Source: G020348385 sp964580235 (GTDB lineage Bacteria > Acidobacteriota > Aminicenantia > Aminicenantales > Aminicenantaceae). Taken from it: a stretch of 25,188 bases of DNA. The DNA is taken from the NCBI GenBank assembly GCA_964580235.1, contig CAZOJY010000045.1, positions 1 to 25,188 on the forward strand. The letters are read 5' to 3'. Numbering within the stretch: position 1 is the first letter of the stretch; every line of letters starts with the position of its first letter. Under the pieces are notes generated by a model, which saw only the letters and a program-made list of their open reading frames with translations, made no database searches and was not told where the DNA came from. The position numbers and the translations under genes were made by a program. This document shows, piece by piece, positions 14,448 to 22,406 of the stretch.

Positions 14448-15929
14448 ATGAAAGTCACACTTGCAGGATACAACATCGACAGCACTGTTATCGAAGAGCT
14501 GAAAAAATGCAGTCCTGCCCGGGAAGATATAACTCCTGAAACGCTGTCGGCATCCTACGCCCGCATTTCCCGGGATCCCCGGCCGGCGAATGAACTTCGT
14601 GCTGTTGCCAGAGCCGAAGTGGAAAGAGCCCGGCGATCTAACCGCAACATCATTTTTAAAATGGGGCATCACTCTGTGGCCGAGCATGCTGTTTTTAATT
14701 TTGACATTGTCGGGGTGAGCCGTTTGGCCCTAGAAGAAATTGAGAAATTCCGCCTCTGTTCCTATACGGAAAAGTCGCAGCGTTATATCAAATTAAAAGA
14801 TGATTTTATCCTGCCTTATGAACTGAGGAAAGCTGGTTTGGTAGAAATTTTTTTGGATACTGTAAAAGCCCAAAATGCCCTCTACCACAAACTCTATTCG
14901 AAGTTGAAACCTTACATTTTTGACAAGTACAAAGATAGGGCAGGCGATCCCAAAAAACACTCGGTTCTTAACGGATGGGCCAAGGAGGATGCCCGGTATA
15001 TTGTCAGTCTGGCTACCCAGGCACAACTGGGAATGACCCTGAATGCACGCAATCTGGAGTTTCTCATCCGGCGGTTTGCCTCGAAAAAATTGGCCGAACT
15101 GAACGAATTGAATCAAAAAATTTATGAGCTGGCTAAAGAAGTTGCTCCGTCTATCATTCTTTTTACAGAAGCCAGTGATTTTGACAGGAAGACATACCAA
15201 GATTTGGAAAACAAGGCGCGTGAATTGCTAGATCACAGTGGAAACACAGGAAATGGGCAGGTTCGTCTTGTATCTTACACTCCGGACGGAGACGACAGAT
15301 TATTAGCAGCCCTTTTGCATTCCTCTTCATCACTTTCCTATGCAGCCTGTTTTGAAAAGGCAAAAAAGCTGAAGAAAAAAGATAAAAAATCTTTTCTCAT
15401 GCGGGCATGGCAGCACATGGAGTTTTACGACTTTGTTCTCAGGGAGTTTGAATATGTAGATCTGCAGTTTGACCTGATTGTATCGGCGGCCTGTTTCGCA
15501 CAGCTCAAACGCCACCGCATGGCCACTGCGACCTCACAGGCTTATAATCCCGATCTTGGGATGACCATACCGTCCTCTATTGAAGCAGTGGGCAGTCAGA
15601 AAGAGTTTCAGGAGATGATTCAAAAGACAAACGATGTGTTTAATCTTATGCAAAAGAAAATGGAAGTTGGGGCAGAGTATATCCTTACCAATGCCCACCG
15701 GAAGAGAGTCCTGTTCAAGGTTAATCTACGAGAACTCTACCACATCTCTCGGCTGAGAGAGGATCTGACAGCCCAATGGGATATCCGTCTGATTGCGGGA
15801 CAGATGATCGGGCTGGCCAGGAATGTGATGCCTTTGGCCTGCTTGCTCATCGGAGGAAAAGACGCCTACCCGGGGATATATAAGAAGGTGTATGGAAAGT
15901 CTCCCAAACTCGATCCGCCAAAAATTTGA
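14448..15929 (+). CDS. tandem-domain ThyX-like flavin-dependent thymidylate synthase
   Basis: The 493-residue protein is about twice the length of a normal ThyX (about 220-250 aa) and has two ThyX-like halves. In the N-terminal half, HHSVAEHAVFNFDI and VSRLALEEIEKFRLCSYTEKSQRY align with the family, but RHR of the RHRx7S signature reads KFR (100-102), while Ser110 and Arg112 are kept. In the C-terminal half (about 270-493), WQHMEFYDFVLREFEY and KRHRMATATSQAY keep RHR (355-357), but the signature serine position is Ala365. The halves thus hold complementary parts of the motif. ThyX makes dTMP from dUMP with FAD, NADPH and methylenetetrahydrofolate, with active sites at subunit interfaces. Whether this divergent form is active is uncertain. 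It stands alone behind its own promoter and converges on purN. Confidence 0.85.
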   Translation: MKVTLAGYNIDSTVIEELKKCSPAREDITPETLSASYARISRDPRPANELRAVARAEVERARRSNRNIIFKMGHHSVAEHAVFNFDIVGVSRLALEEIEKFRLCSYTEKSQRYIKLKDDFILPYELRKAGLVEIFLDTVKAQNALYHKLYSKLKPYIFDKYKDRAGDPKKHSVLNGWAKEDARYIVSLATQAQLGMTLNARNLEFLIRRFASKKLAELNELNQKIYELAKEVAPSIILFTEASDFDRKTYQDLENKARELLDHSGNTGNGQVRLVSYTPDGDDRLLAALLHSSSSLSYAACFEKAKKLKKKDKKSFLMRAWQHMEFYDFVLREFEYVDLQFDLIVSAACFAQLKRHRMATATSQAYNPDLGMTIPSSIEAVGSQKEFQEMIQKTNDVFNLMQKKMEVGAEYILTNAHRKRVLFKVNLRELYHISRLREDLTAQWDIRLIAGQMIGLARNVMPLACLLIGGKDAYPGIYKKVYGKSPKLDPPKI

Positions 15930-15939
15930 TCTGGTGCAG

Positions 15940-16575
15940 CTATTTAATGAATACCCGTCTTCCCCTAATTTCGAGGCGTCCTTCGAAGTAGAGCTTGACT
16001 GCTTCTGGATAAATTTTGTGTTCCTGCTCAAGAATTCTTTCGCTCAAGCTTTTTTCGGTGTCATTTTGAAAAACCGGCGCCGCGGCTTGCAAGATAATGG
16101 GTCCCATATCAACATCTGCAGTGACGAAATGGACCGTGGCGCCCGAATATCGAACTCCCCAATCTATGGCTTTTTGCTGGACGTGAAGACCTGGAAAGGA
16201 GGGGAGAAGGGCTGGGTGAATGTTAAGAATTCTGTTTTTAAAAGAGTTGCAGAAGAAGGGAGTTAAAATTTTCATATAGCCGGCGAGACAGATCAAATCC
16301 ACATCCTTTTGTTTAACTTCGGAAATGACGGCTTCATCATAAACGTTGCGGGATGGGTATTCTTTAGGATTCAAATAAACGGTTTTGAGATTCCGTTCCC
16401 GGGCGATTTTTAGTCCGGGGGCTTCTTTTTTATTGCTGAAGACAAGGACAATCTCTGCGTTAATTTCGCCCGCGACGATAGCATCATGAATGGCCATGAA
16501 ATTCGACCCACGTCCTGAAAGAAAAACAGCGATTCGGCCCTTTTTTTGGGGGCTTTGAAAAACATCCTCGGACAT
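15940..16575 (-). CDS. purN: phosphoribosylglycinamide formyltransferase
   Basis: Transfers formyl from 10-formyltetrahydrofolate to GAR, the third step of purine synthesis. Visible are the substrate loop AVFLSGRGSNFMAI, the catalytic block NIHPALLPSFPG with its Asn and His, and Asp in TADVDMGPIILQ. Length (211 aa) is usual, with a short extra N-terminus (MSEDVFQSPQKKG). It is the last gene of the minus-strand purine run but is separated from purL by an unrelated envelope protein gene 34 nt upstream. It converges on the ThyX gene with 10 nt between stops, and no terminator is seen there. Confidence 0.94.
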   Translation of the reverse strand: MSEDVFQSPQKKGRIAVFLSGRGSNFMAIHDAIVAGEINAEIVLVFSNKKEAPGLKIARERNLKTVYLNPKEYPSRNVYDEAVISEVKQKDVDLICLAGYMKILTPFFCNSFKNRILNIHPALLPSFPGLHVQQKAIDWGVRYSGATVHFVTADVDMGPIILQAAAPVFQNDTEKSLSERILEQEHKIYPEAVKLYFEGRLEIRGRRVFIK

Positions 16576-16609
16576 TCTATTCTTCCTTGGTTTGTATTTG
16601 TTCTCTCAG

Positions 16610-17467
16610 TTAAAATTTGATTATGAAACCTATTTTAACTGAAAACCCGCTAAAATCAACCTCAGCTTCTGAAACCGAACGAATGTTTCCGCCAGAGGGT
16701 TTTTCGGCCCTGATTTCATTTTTATCCAGCCAAAAATCCAGATCAGATATGTATTCCTCGAAAGAGTAAAGAGTGCCAGTCTCCTCCAATTGGTTCTCGC
16801 CAGAAAATCCTTGGATTTTTGCCCTTCTAACTAATCCTTCTAAAAAAAAGCGAACGCCCACATCCGTTTCGTAAACAAAGCCAAAGCCAGCATGGAGGAT
16901 TGGGCCTGTTGCTGAGGCTCTCTCAAGCCGGAAATAGTTATATTTTTCTGCTGATTCCAGTTTTTTAGCTTCTCTATTCACATATTTAGCCCATGCCAGC
17001 CCGCCCCCGGCTCTTATAAAAAAATGAAGTTTATGACTCAAAGGGATGAAATAATATCCAGATAGGACAAGAGGGTAAGCGCTCACCGTAATCGGATTCA
17101 CCTGGCTGAGAGGCCCAGAAAGTCTCTGAACTTTGACTTCGGTCTCGTTTTCATTCAGGTCTCCGTAGATGTAGCCGGTTCCAACGCTAACTCCAAAACG
17201 CGGAGATAAGGAAAGCAAAATTTCTCCTTCTAAGTGAATGCCTGAGTGCAGGCTTCTGATATTCTTTCCAAGATACTGCCAATTCTTGTTTTCCTCTGCT
17301 TCCCGTTTTCTCCATTCTGCCCAATTTTCGAGTCTTTGGTTGACTTTTTTGGCCTCAATAAAAGAGTAACCGCCTGAGAGTTTGAAATTTATTTCCATGC
17401 AAAATGCCGGAATCCCGACCAACAAAACGGGGATGAGAATGCGAACGACATTTTTGACGAAATTCAT
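16610..17467 (-). CDS. predicted outer-membrane beta-barrel protein, unknown function
   Basis: I do not recognise a specific family. The 285-residue product starts MNFVKNVVRILIPVLLVG, a classical signal peptide, with cleavage likely near IPAFC/MEINF; PAFC does not fit a lipobox well. Repeated amphipathic strands follow, with aromatic and glycine-rich turns (FKLSGGYSFIEA, FGVSVGTGYIYG, LVLSGYYFIPL, LHFFIRAGGGLAWA, GPILHAGFGFVYET, FSVKIGFIIKF), and the last residue is Phe, as in many outer-membrane barrels. A charged region (KKVNQRLENWAEWRKREAEE) may be an external loop. The ATG at 17467 has AAGGA upstream; the longer frame to 17539 starts with TTG and would bury the signal peptide. It sits between purL and purN and may have its own promoter at 17511-17539. 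Confidence 0.7.
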   Translation of the reverse strand: MNFVKNVVRILIPVLLVGIPAFCMEINFKLSGGYSFIEAKKVNQRLENWAEWRKREAEENKNWQYLGKNIRSLHSGIHLEGEILLSLSPRFGVSVGTGYIYGDLNENETEVKVQRLSGPLSQVNPITVSAYPLVLSGYYFIPLSHKLHFFIRAGGGLAWAKYVNREAKKLESAEKYNYFRLERASATGPILHAGFGFVYETDVGVRFFLEGLVRRAKIQGFSGENQLEETGTLYSFEEYISDLDFWLDKNEIRAEKPSGGNIRSVSEAEVDFSGFSVKIGFIIKF

Positions 17468-17510
17468 TGTATCCTTGAAAGCAAATCGGCCCGTCGCTTT
17501 TGAGTTTACC

Positions 17511-17539
17511 AGTTTAACTTTTCTGGGATTGACTTTCAA
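17511..17539 (-). promoter_or_regulatory. promoter candidate for the envelope protein gene
   Basis: On the minus strand TTGAAA (17539-17534) and TAAACT (17516-17511) are 17 nt apart, with about 37 nt of leader to ATG 17467. This would let the envelope gene, and perhaps purN, be transcribed apart from purB-S-Q-L. Confidence 0.4.
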
Positions 17540-17667
17540 TTCTTATTTTAACAGAGTTCGCTTTTCCAAATCTGCAAGAGTTATGTAATCATTTCAAACC
17601 GAATTTGGAAATGTCATCCCAGCGGCAACGTCGAAGAATAAACGAAAACGAGAAAAGCTGGATTCGA

Positions 17668-19875
17668 TTAAAGGGCTTTGAAATTGTCCGGGATGGTCTG
17701 TTTCCAGCTCATATAGGCTTTCTGAACAGACAGATTGATGATTTTTTCTCGATTGTGGTATACGATTATGTTTTCTCCCCCTGTGGTGCCGATTTCAGAT
17801 AGAGGCACACGCCTGTCTTGGGCTTTTTTTATAAGTGCTTCTTTGTTTTCTGGTTTTGTTGTAACGATAATCCTGGATTGAGATTCCCCGAAAAGAAGGA
17901 TATCACTCCGCATCTCCTCCTGCAGATGCAAAATGCAGCCTATTCGAGGTTCTCCGAGAAAAGCACATTCAGCTACGCAGACCGCAAGGCCCCCTTCAGA
18001 GATGTCATGAGCCGAGTGGAGAAGTCCTTTTTCGATGGCTTCTATACAAACTTGGTGCACTTGTTTTTCCTTCTGGAGGTCCATGTGCGGGGACCGGCCT
18101 TTTTCCATACCCCAGATAAACTTGAGATACTCTGATCCGCCGATTTCGTCTGCATTTGTTCCAATCAGAAAAATCAAATCTCCTTTATTTTTAAATCCTG
18201 GAGTAGCTGATTGTTCCACATCATGCACCAGCCCCACAACGCCCAGCACAGGAGTGGGGTAGATAGATGACCCTTCTGTATCGTTATAAAAACTGACGTT
18301 TCCCCCCGTGACAGGGATGTTAAATGTTTTGCAGGCTTCAGCTATGCCTTCGATCGTTTCTTGAAACTGCCACATGATTTCTGGCTTTTCTGGATTTCCA
18401 AAATTCAAACAGTTCGTGACACCAACAGGATGGGCACCCACACAAGCTAAGTTCCGGCACGCCTCAGCAACCGCTATTTTCCCTCCCGTCCTAGGATTCA
18501 GATATGTGTACAGAGAATTGCCGTCAAGCGTCACGGCAAGGGCGGATTTTTTGTTCTTCATCCTCAGAAGGGATGCATCGGCACCCGGAAGAAGAGCTGT
18601 GTTAGTCTGGACCATATGATCATACTGCCGGAAAATCCATTGTTTGTCGGCGATTGTCGGGGATGAGAGCAGTTTTTTAAAAGTCGCGTTGTAGTCCTCA
18701 GGGGAGGAAATAGAATTCAATTGAATTTTGGATTCAAGATAAGCTGGAACCTTGCTTTCTCTATGATAAAGGGGACACATGTCCACGACGGCCTGGACAG
18801 GGATATCGACGACGAGTTGGCCTCCAAACTTTACTTTGAGCCTCTGATCGGATGTGACTTGACCCACGATGACAGCATCGAGGTCCCATTTGGCATAAAT
18901 CTCTTGAACTTCCTTCACCGTTTCTTTTTTAGCCACGAGAAGCATGCGCTCTTGCGACTCGGAGAGCATGATCTCATAGGGCGTCATGCCTTTTTCTCTT
19001 TGCGGGATAAGGTCCAGATTGATTTCGATTCCTGCGTTGGAGTTGGATGCCATCTCTGTTGTCGAACAGGTCAAACCTGCAGCTCCCATGTCCTGGATGC
19101 CGACGATCAGGTTTTTATCCATCACCTCCAGGCATGCTTCCAACAAAAGCTTCTCCTTGAAAGGGTCCCCTACCTGAACATTAGGCCGTTTTTCTTCCAG
19201 GTTTTCTCCGAATTCTGCCGAGGCCATCGTTGCCCCATGGATGCCATCTCTTCCCGTTTTGGAACCCACATAGAGCACGGGATTGCCTTCACCCTCGGCT
19301 TTCGCATAAAAAATCTTGTCCTTCTCGCAAATCCCCAGACAAAAAACATTCACAAGAGGATTCTGGGAATAACAATCATTAAAATAAACATCTCCTCCTA
19401 CCGTTGGAACACCCATGCAGTTCCCGTACCCAGCGATTCCTGAGATGATGCCCTCTGTGATAGTCTTGTTTTTAGGAAGAGAGAGGGGTCCAAAGCGGAG
19501 GGCATCCATCAGGGCAATAGGCCTTGCCCCCATCGTAAAAATGTCCCGTAAAATGCCTCCGACACCCGTGGCTGCTCCTTGATAGGGTTCGATGAACGAG
19601 GGGTGATTGTGAGACTCGATTTTAAAAACCGCGGCGAGGCCATTCCCGATATCGATAATACCTGCGTTTTCCCCAGGCCCCTGGATTACATTTGCTCCCT
19701 TAACCGGCAACTTTTGCAAGTGAGCCTTGGAGCTTTTGTAGCTGCAGTGTTCGGACCACATTAGAGAAAAAATGCCCAGCTCTGTGATATTAGGCTCTTT
19801 TCCTATAAGCTCTTTTATTCTTTCATATTCTTCTTCTTTCAGGTTGTGCTCCGCTAGTATTTTTTTATCGATCAT
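17668..19875 (-). CDS. purL: phosphoribosylformylglycinamidine synthase, PurL subunit
   Basis: Large catalytic subunit of the three-part FGAM synthase (PurSQL), which converts FGAR to FGAM with ATP and with ammonia delivered from PurQ. The 735-aa product shows the small-PurL start LGIFSLMWSEHCSYKSSK, AAVFKIESHNHPSFIEPYQG, GGILRDIFTMGARPIAL, the second-repeat blocks AVAEACRNLACVGAHPVGV and NCLNFGNPEKPEIMW, and VTGGNVSFYND. Length is that of the bacterial small PurL. GAGGGAG lies 10 nt before the ATG at 19875. It follows purQ by 58 nt. No glutaminase domain is attached, in agreement with separate purQ and purS. Confidence 0.96.
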   Translation of the reverse strand: MIDKKILAEHNLKEEEYERIKELIGKEPNITELGIFSLMWSEHCSYKSSKAHLQKLPVKGANVIQGPGENAGIIDIGNGLAAVFKIESHNHPSFIEPYQGAATGVGGILRDIFTMGARPIALMDALRFGPLSLPKNKTITEGIISGIAGYGNCMGVPTVGGDVYFNDCYSQNPLVNVFCLGICEKDKIFYAKAEGEGNPVLYVGSKTGRDGIHGATMASAEFGENLEEKRPNVQVGDPFKEKLLLEACLEVMDKNLIVGIQDMGAAGLTCSTTEMASNSNAGIEINLDLIPQREKGMTPYEIMLSESQERMLLVAKKETVKEVQEIYAKWDLDAVIVGQVTSDQRLKVKFGGQLVVDIPVQAVVDMCPLYHRESKVPAYLESKIQLNSISSPEDYNATFKKLLSSPTIADKQWIFRQYDHMVQTNTALLPGADASLLRMKNKKSALAVTLDGNSLYTYLNPRTGGKIAVAEACRNLACVGAHPVGVTNCLNFGNPEKPEIMWQFQETIEGIAEACKTFNIPVTGGNVSFYNDTEGSSIYPTPVLGVVGLVHDVEQSATPGFKNKGDLIFLIGTNADEIGGSEYLKFIWGMEKGRSPHMDLQKEKQVHQVCIEAIEKGLLHSAHDISEGGLAVCVAECAFLGEPRIGCILHLQEEMRSDILLFGESQSRIIVTTKPENKEALIKKAQDRRVPLSEIGTTGGENIIVYHNREKIINLSVQKAYMSWKQTIPDNFKAL

Positions 19876-19933
19876 AACCGGTTAGCTCCCTCTTGAAATT
19901 ATGCAGGGCATCAGCGTTATTTGCCTTAAGTTT

Positions 19934-20644
19934 TCATCTCTGACCGCCCGAAAGATAATGTATGGTTGACTCAAAGATTACCCGTCCGTCCTTGCTTCCG
20001 AGAAGTGATTCCGATGCTCTCTCCGGGTGGGGCATCATGCCCAAAACATTTCTTTGTTTATTAGTCAGACCAGCGATATTTTCGAGAGATCCGTTCACAT
20101 TGGCTTCCTCTGTAATTCGGCCGTTTTCATCGGCATACCGGAACACAATTTGATTGTTTGCTCTCATGTCTTCGATAACGGCCGGGGATGCGTAGTAGTT
20201 GCCGTCAAAATGAGCGATCGGAATCTTGAGGACTTGATTTTTTTGCCCCTGATTCGAGAAAGGCGTTTGGTCGTTTTCGATATTGAGGTAGACATATTCA
20301 CAAAGAAATTTCAGATGCTTGTTCCGAAGCATGGCTCCTGGGAGCAATCCTAGTTCCAGCAGAACTTGGAAACCATTGCAGATCCCCAGCACAAGTCCCC
20401 CTTTTTTTGCGAATTCATGGAGTTCCTGCATTAGAGGGGAAAACCTGGCTATCGCGCCCGACCGCAAATAATCTCCGTAGGAAAATCCGCCCGGAAGGAT
20501 GATACAATCGGCATGATTCAGGTCATGGTCTTTATGCCAGAGATAAAAAGTGTCTTGGCCGAATACATCTTTAAGAACATGATAGGTGTCCTGATCGCAA
20601 TTGGAACCGGGGAAAACAACAACTCCGAATCTCAATTTATTCAA
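19934..20644 (-). CDS. purQ: phosphoribosylformylglycinamidine synthase, glutaminase subunit PurQ
   Basis: Class I glutamine amidotransferase that supplies ammonia to PurL. Visible are VVVFPGSNCDQDTYHVL, LPGGFSYGDYLRSGAIA, the nucleophile Cys89 in GICNGFQVLLELGLLPG, and the catalytic His/Glu in MMPHPERASE. Length (236 aa) is normal. The start is TTG at 20644, overlapping the purS end by 8 nt, with GGGAG (about 20652-20656) 4-5 nt upstream inside purS. A rare start together with overlap suggests translational coupling that keeps the subunits in proportion. Confidence 0.95.
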   Translation of the reverse strand: MNKLRFGVVVFPGSNCDQDTYHVLKDVFGQDTFYLWHKDHDLNHADCIILPGGFSYGDYLRSGAIARFSPLMQELHEFAKKGGLVLGICNGFQVLLELGLLPGAMLRNKHLKFLCEYVYLNIENDQTPFSNQGQKNQVLKIPIAHFDGNYYASPAVIEDMRANNQIVFRYADENGRITEEANVNGSLENIAGLTNKQRNVLGMMPHPERASESLLGSKDGRVIFESTIHYLSGGQR

Positions 20645-20879
20645 TAATCTCCCATGTGAATTTTTCGATTATGGGGTTGGCCAAAACTTTATCGGCAAGT
20701 TCCGGGATAACCTGTTTTATCTTTTTATCTGGAAGAGCTTCTGTTTCGATTACGAATACTTTCCCCTGCCTGACATCCTTCACGAAATCATATCCTATGG
20801 TCTGAAGGGCATTCTTGACCGTCTGACCTTGAGGGTCCAAAACACTGTCTTTGTATGAGACGAGAATTCTAATTTTCAT
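20637..20879 (-). CDS. purS: phosphoribosylformylglycinamidine synthase, PurS subunit
   Basis: Small structural subunit that bridges PurQ and PurL and helps ammonia channelling. The 80-residue product begins MKIRILVSYKDSVLDPQGQT and contains VKNALQTIGYDFVKDVRQGK and PIIEKFTWEIIE, all typical of PurS. The ATG at 20879 overlaps the purB stop; an in-frame start at 20897 lies deeper in purB and is less likely. It overlaps both neighbours, so purB, purS and purQ form a tightly packed unit. Confidence 0.93.
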   Translation of the reverse strand: MKIRILVSYKDSVLDPQGQTVKNALQTIGYDFVKDVRQGKVFVIETEALPDKKIKQVIPELADKVLANPIIEKFTWEIIE

Positions 20880-22170
20880 CGGCAAAAACCTTGTCAAAAA
20901 TATAGTCTATTTTTTCTAAATAAGGGTCGAGAGTGAATAACTTTTTTATTTCTTTCGCTGCAAGAATTTTAGAAATTTCCGGATCCTGTAGAATGAGGTC
21001 CTCAAAATTCAGGTCTTCGTTCCAAGCTCTAAGGCTGTTTTCTTGGACGAGTTGATAGGCTTTTTCTCTTGAAATCTCCTTTTTAGTGAGAGCCAGCATC
21101 ACACGCTGTGAAAAAACAAGCCCTTTCGTGAGATGGATGTTTTTTTCCATCCTGTCAGGATGAACATTCCAATTTTTAACTAGCGAGGCCGTCTCAGAAA
21201 GAAGATAGTCTGTGATGATAAAAGAATCGGGCAAAATAATGCGCTCGGCAGATGAGTGGGAAATATCTCTCTCGTGCCATAAAGGGATGTTTTCCAATGC
21301 CACATGAAGGTTTGATCTTGTCACACGGGAAAGGCCGGAGATCCTTTCGGCCCGAACGGGATTCTTTTTGTGAGGCATAGAAGAGGATCCTTTCTGTCCT
21401 TTGGTGAATGGTTCTTCAACTTCGATGACTTCGGTCTTCTGAAGGTGGCGGATCTCAACGGCAATTTTCTCCAGAGTAGAACAGATAAGAGCCAGTACAA
21501 AAAGGGCTTCAGCATGTCTATCTCGTTGGAGAACTTGTGTGGAAACCTTTGCGGGCTCTAACCCAAGTTTTTCTAATGAGATGGTTTCTACACTAGGATC
21601 CAGGTGAATGTATGTGCCCACAGACCCCTGGATTCGACCCACGCTCATGATCTTGATGGCTTTTTGGATTCGTTCCTCATGCCGTTTGACTTCCTCATAC
21701 CATACGAGGATTTTTACGCCGAATGTGATGGGTTCAGCATGAACCCCATGGGTCCGTCCGATGATTGGTGTTTTTTTGTATTTGAGGGCCTGCTCTTTGA
21801 GAATTTCTTTTAGATTTTTCATTTCTTTGGCGGTTTTTTCCAAGGATTCCTTGATGAGAAGGGACTGAGCTGTATCGACGACGTCGTAAGAGGTAAGCCC
21901 CAGATGGACGTACCGGGAATCATCCCCCACGTGTTCTGCAACGGAATGGAGAAAAGCCAAAACGTCGTGCTTTACCACCCTTTCGATTTCCTCGATCCGC
22001 TCGACAGAAAATCCGATTTTCTTTTTTATTCTTTTGAATGCTTCGAGAGGAATTTCTCCCAGCTCTTGCCAGGCTTCACACACTGCCAGCTCGACATCCA
22101 GCCATTTTTGATATCTGTTTTTCTCTGTCCAGATAGAACCCATTTCGCGCCGCGTATATCGTCTGATCAT
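20869..22170 (-). CDS. purB: adenylosuccinate lyase
   Basis: Cleaves SAICAR to AICAR and adenylosuccinate to AMP, acting twice in purine synthesis. The fumarase/aspartase-superfamily signature is GSSSMPHKKNPVRAERISGL. Other blocks are DVLAFLHSVAEHVGDDSRYVHLGLTSYDVVDTA (first part), IIGRTHGVHAEPITFG with the catalytic His, and WHERDISHSSAERIILPD. Length (433 aa) is usual. The ATG at 22170 has GAGGATAG upstream. It is the first gene of the purine run, behind a near-consensus promoter. I see no purine riboswitch in the short leader. Confidence 0.96.
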   Translation of the reverse strand: MIRRYTRREMGSIWTEKNRYQKWLDVELAVCEAWQELGEIPLEAFKRIKKKIGFSVERIEEIERVVKHDVLAFLHSVAEHVGDDSRYVHLGLTSYDVVDTAQSLLIKESLEKTAKEMKNLKEILKEQALKYKKTPIIGRTHGVHAEPITFGVKILVWYEEVKRHEERIQKAIKIMSVGRIQGSVGTYIHLDPSVETISLEKLGLEPAKVSTQVLQRDRHAEALFVLALICSTLEKIAVEIRHLQKTEVIEVEEPFTKGQKGSSSMPHKKNPVRAERISGLSRVTRSNLHVALENIPLWHERDISHSSAERIILPDSFIITDYLLSETASLVKNWNVHPDRMEKNIHLTKGLVFSQRVMLALTKKEISREKAYQLVQENSLRAWNEDLNFEDLILQDPEISKILAAKEIKKLFTLDPYLEKIDYIFDKVFADEN

Positions 22171-22199
22171 CTGTCTATCCTCACATAAATTGCGTTCAA

Positions 22200-22228
22200 A
22201 TCATAACAACTGCCCTGTGTCCTGTCAA
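22200..22228 (-). promoter_or_regulatory. near-consensus sigma70 promoter of the purine genes
   Basis: On the minus strand a perfect -35 TTGACA (22228-22223) and a -10 TATGAT (22205-22200) are spaced by exactly 17 nt. The start would be near 22193, giving a leader of about 23 nt before purB. This leader is too short for a riboswitch. Confidence 0.75.
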
Positions 22229-22260
22229 CGCAAGACGGATTCAGGCTCAGAACTTTCAAA

Positions 22261-22346
22261 AAAAAGAGGATGATTCTATTTTTTTTTATTTTAAAAAGAA
22301 TTTCCATTTTTAATCCAAACAAAAAAAATAGAATCATCCTCTTTTT
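22261..22346. repeat. 26-bp perfect inverted repeat between divergent genes
   Basis: The 26 bases at 22261-22286 are the exact complement of 22321-22346, with a 34-nt A/T-rich loop. The core of each arm is GAGGATGATTCTA flanked by A and T runs. It would form a very long hairpin with U-rich tails in either direction, like a bidirectional terminator, yet the genes on both sides point away from it. It lies upstream of the purB promoter and upstream of the sigma factor gene. Confidence 0.85.
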
Positions 22347-22373
22347 GTCATTTTTTTGCTTTTTGATCCTTCT

Positions 22374-22406
22374 TTGACAAAGGAATTTGATAAAATGCTT
22401 GTCTAA
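22374..22406 (+). promoter_or_regulatory. possible promoter region of the ECF sigma operon
   Basis: Several weak signals overlap here. An extended -10, TGATAAAAT, lies at 22388-22396. An ECF-like pair, GGAATTT (22382-22388) and GTCTAA (22401-22406), is also present but its 13-14-nt spacing is shorter than the usual 16 or so. No clear Shine-Dalgarno sequence precedes ATG 22406. Self-activation by the encoded sigma factor is possible but not shown. Confidence 0.25.

Noticed and set aside
18721..19443. Plus-strand open frame of 240 codons opposite purL
   Set aside because: The length comes from the codon pattern of purL on the other strand; the product is rich in His, Phe and Cys with no family signature.
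22171..22199. Purine riboswitch or PurR-type leader control before purB
   Set aside because: The promoter leaves a leader of only about 23 nt, too short for an aptamer, and no PurR-like box is recognisable.
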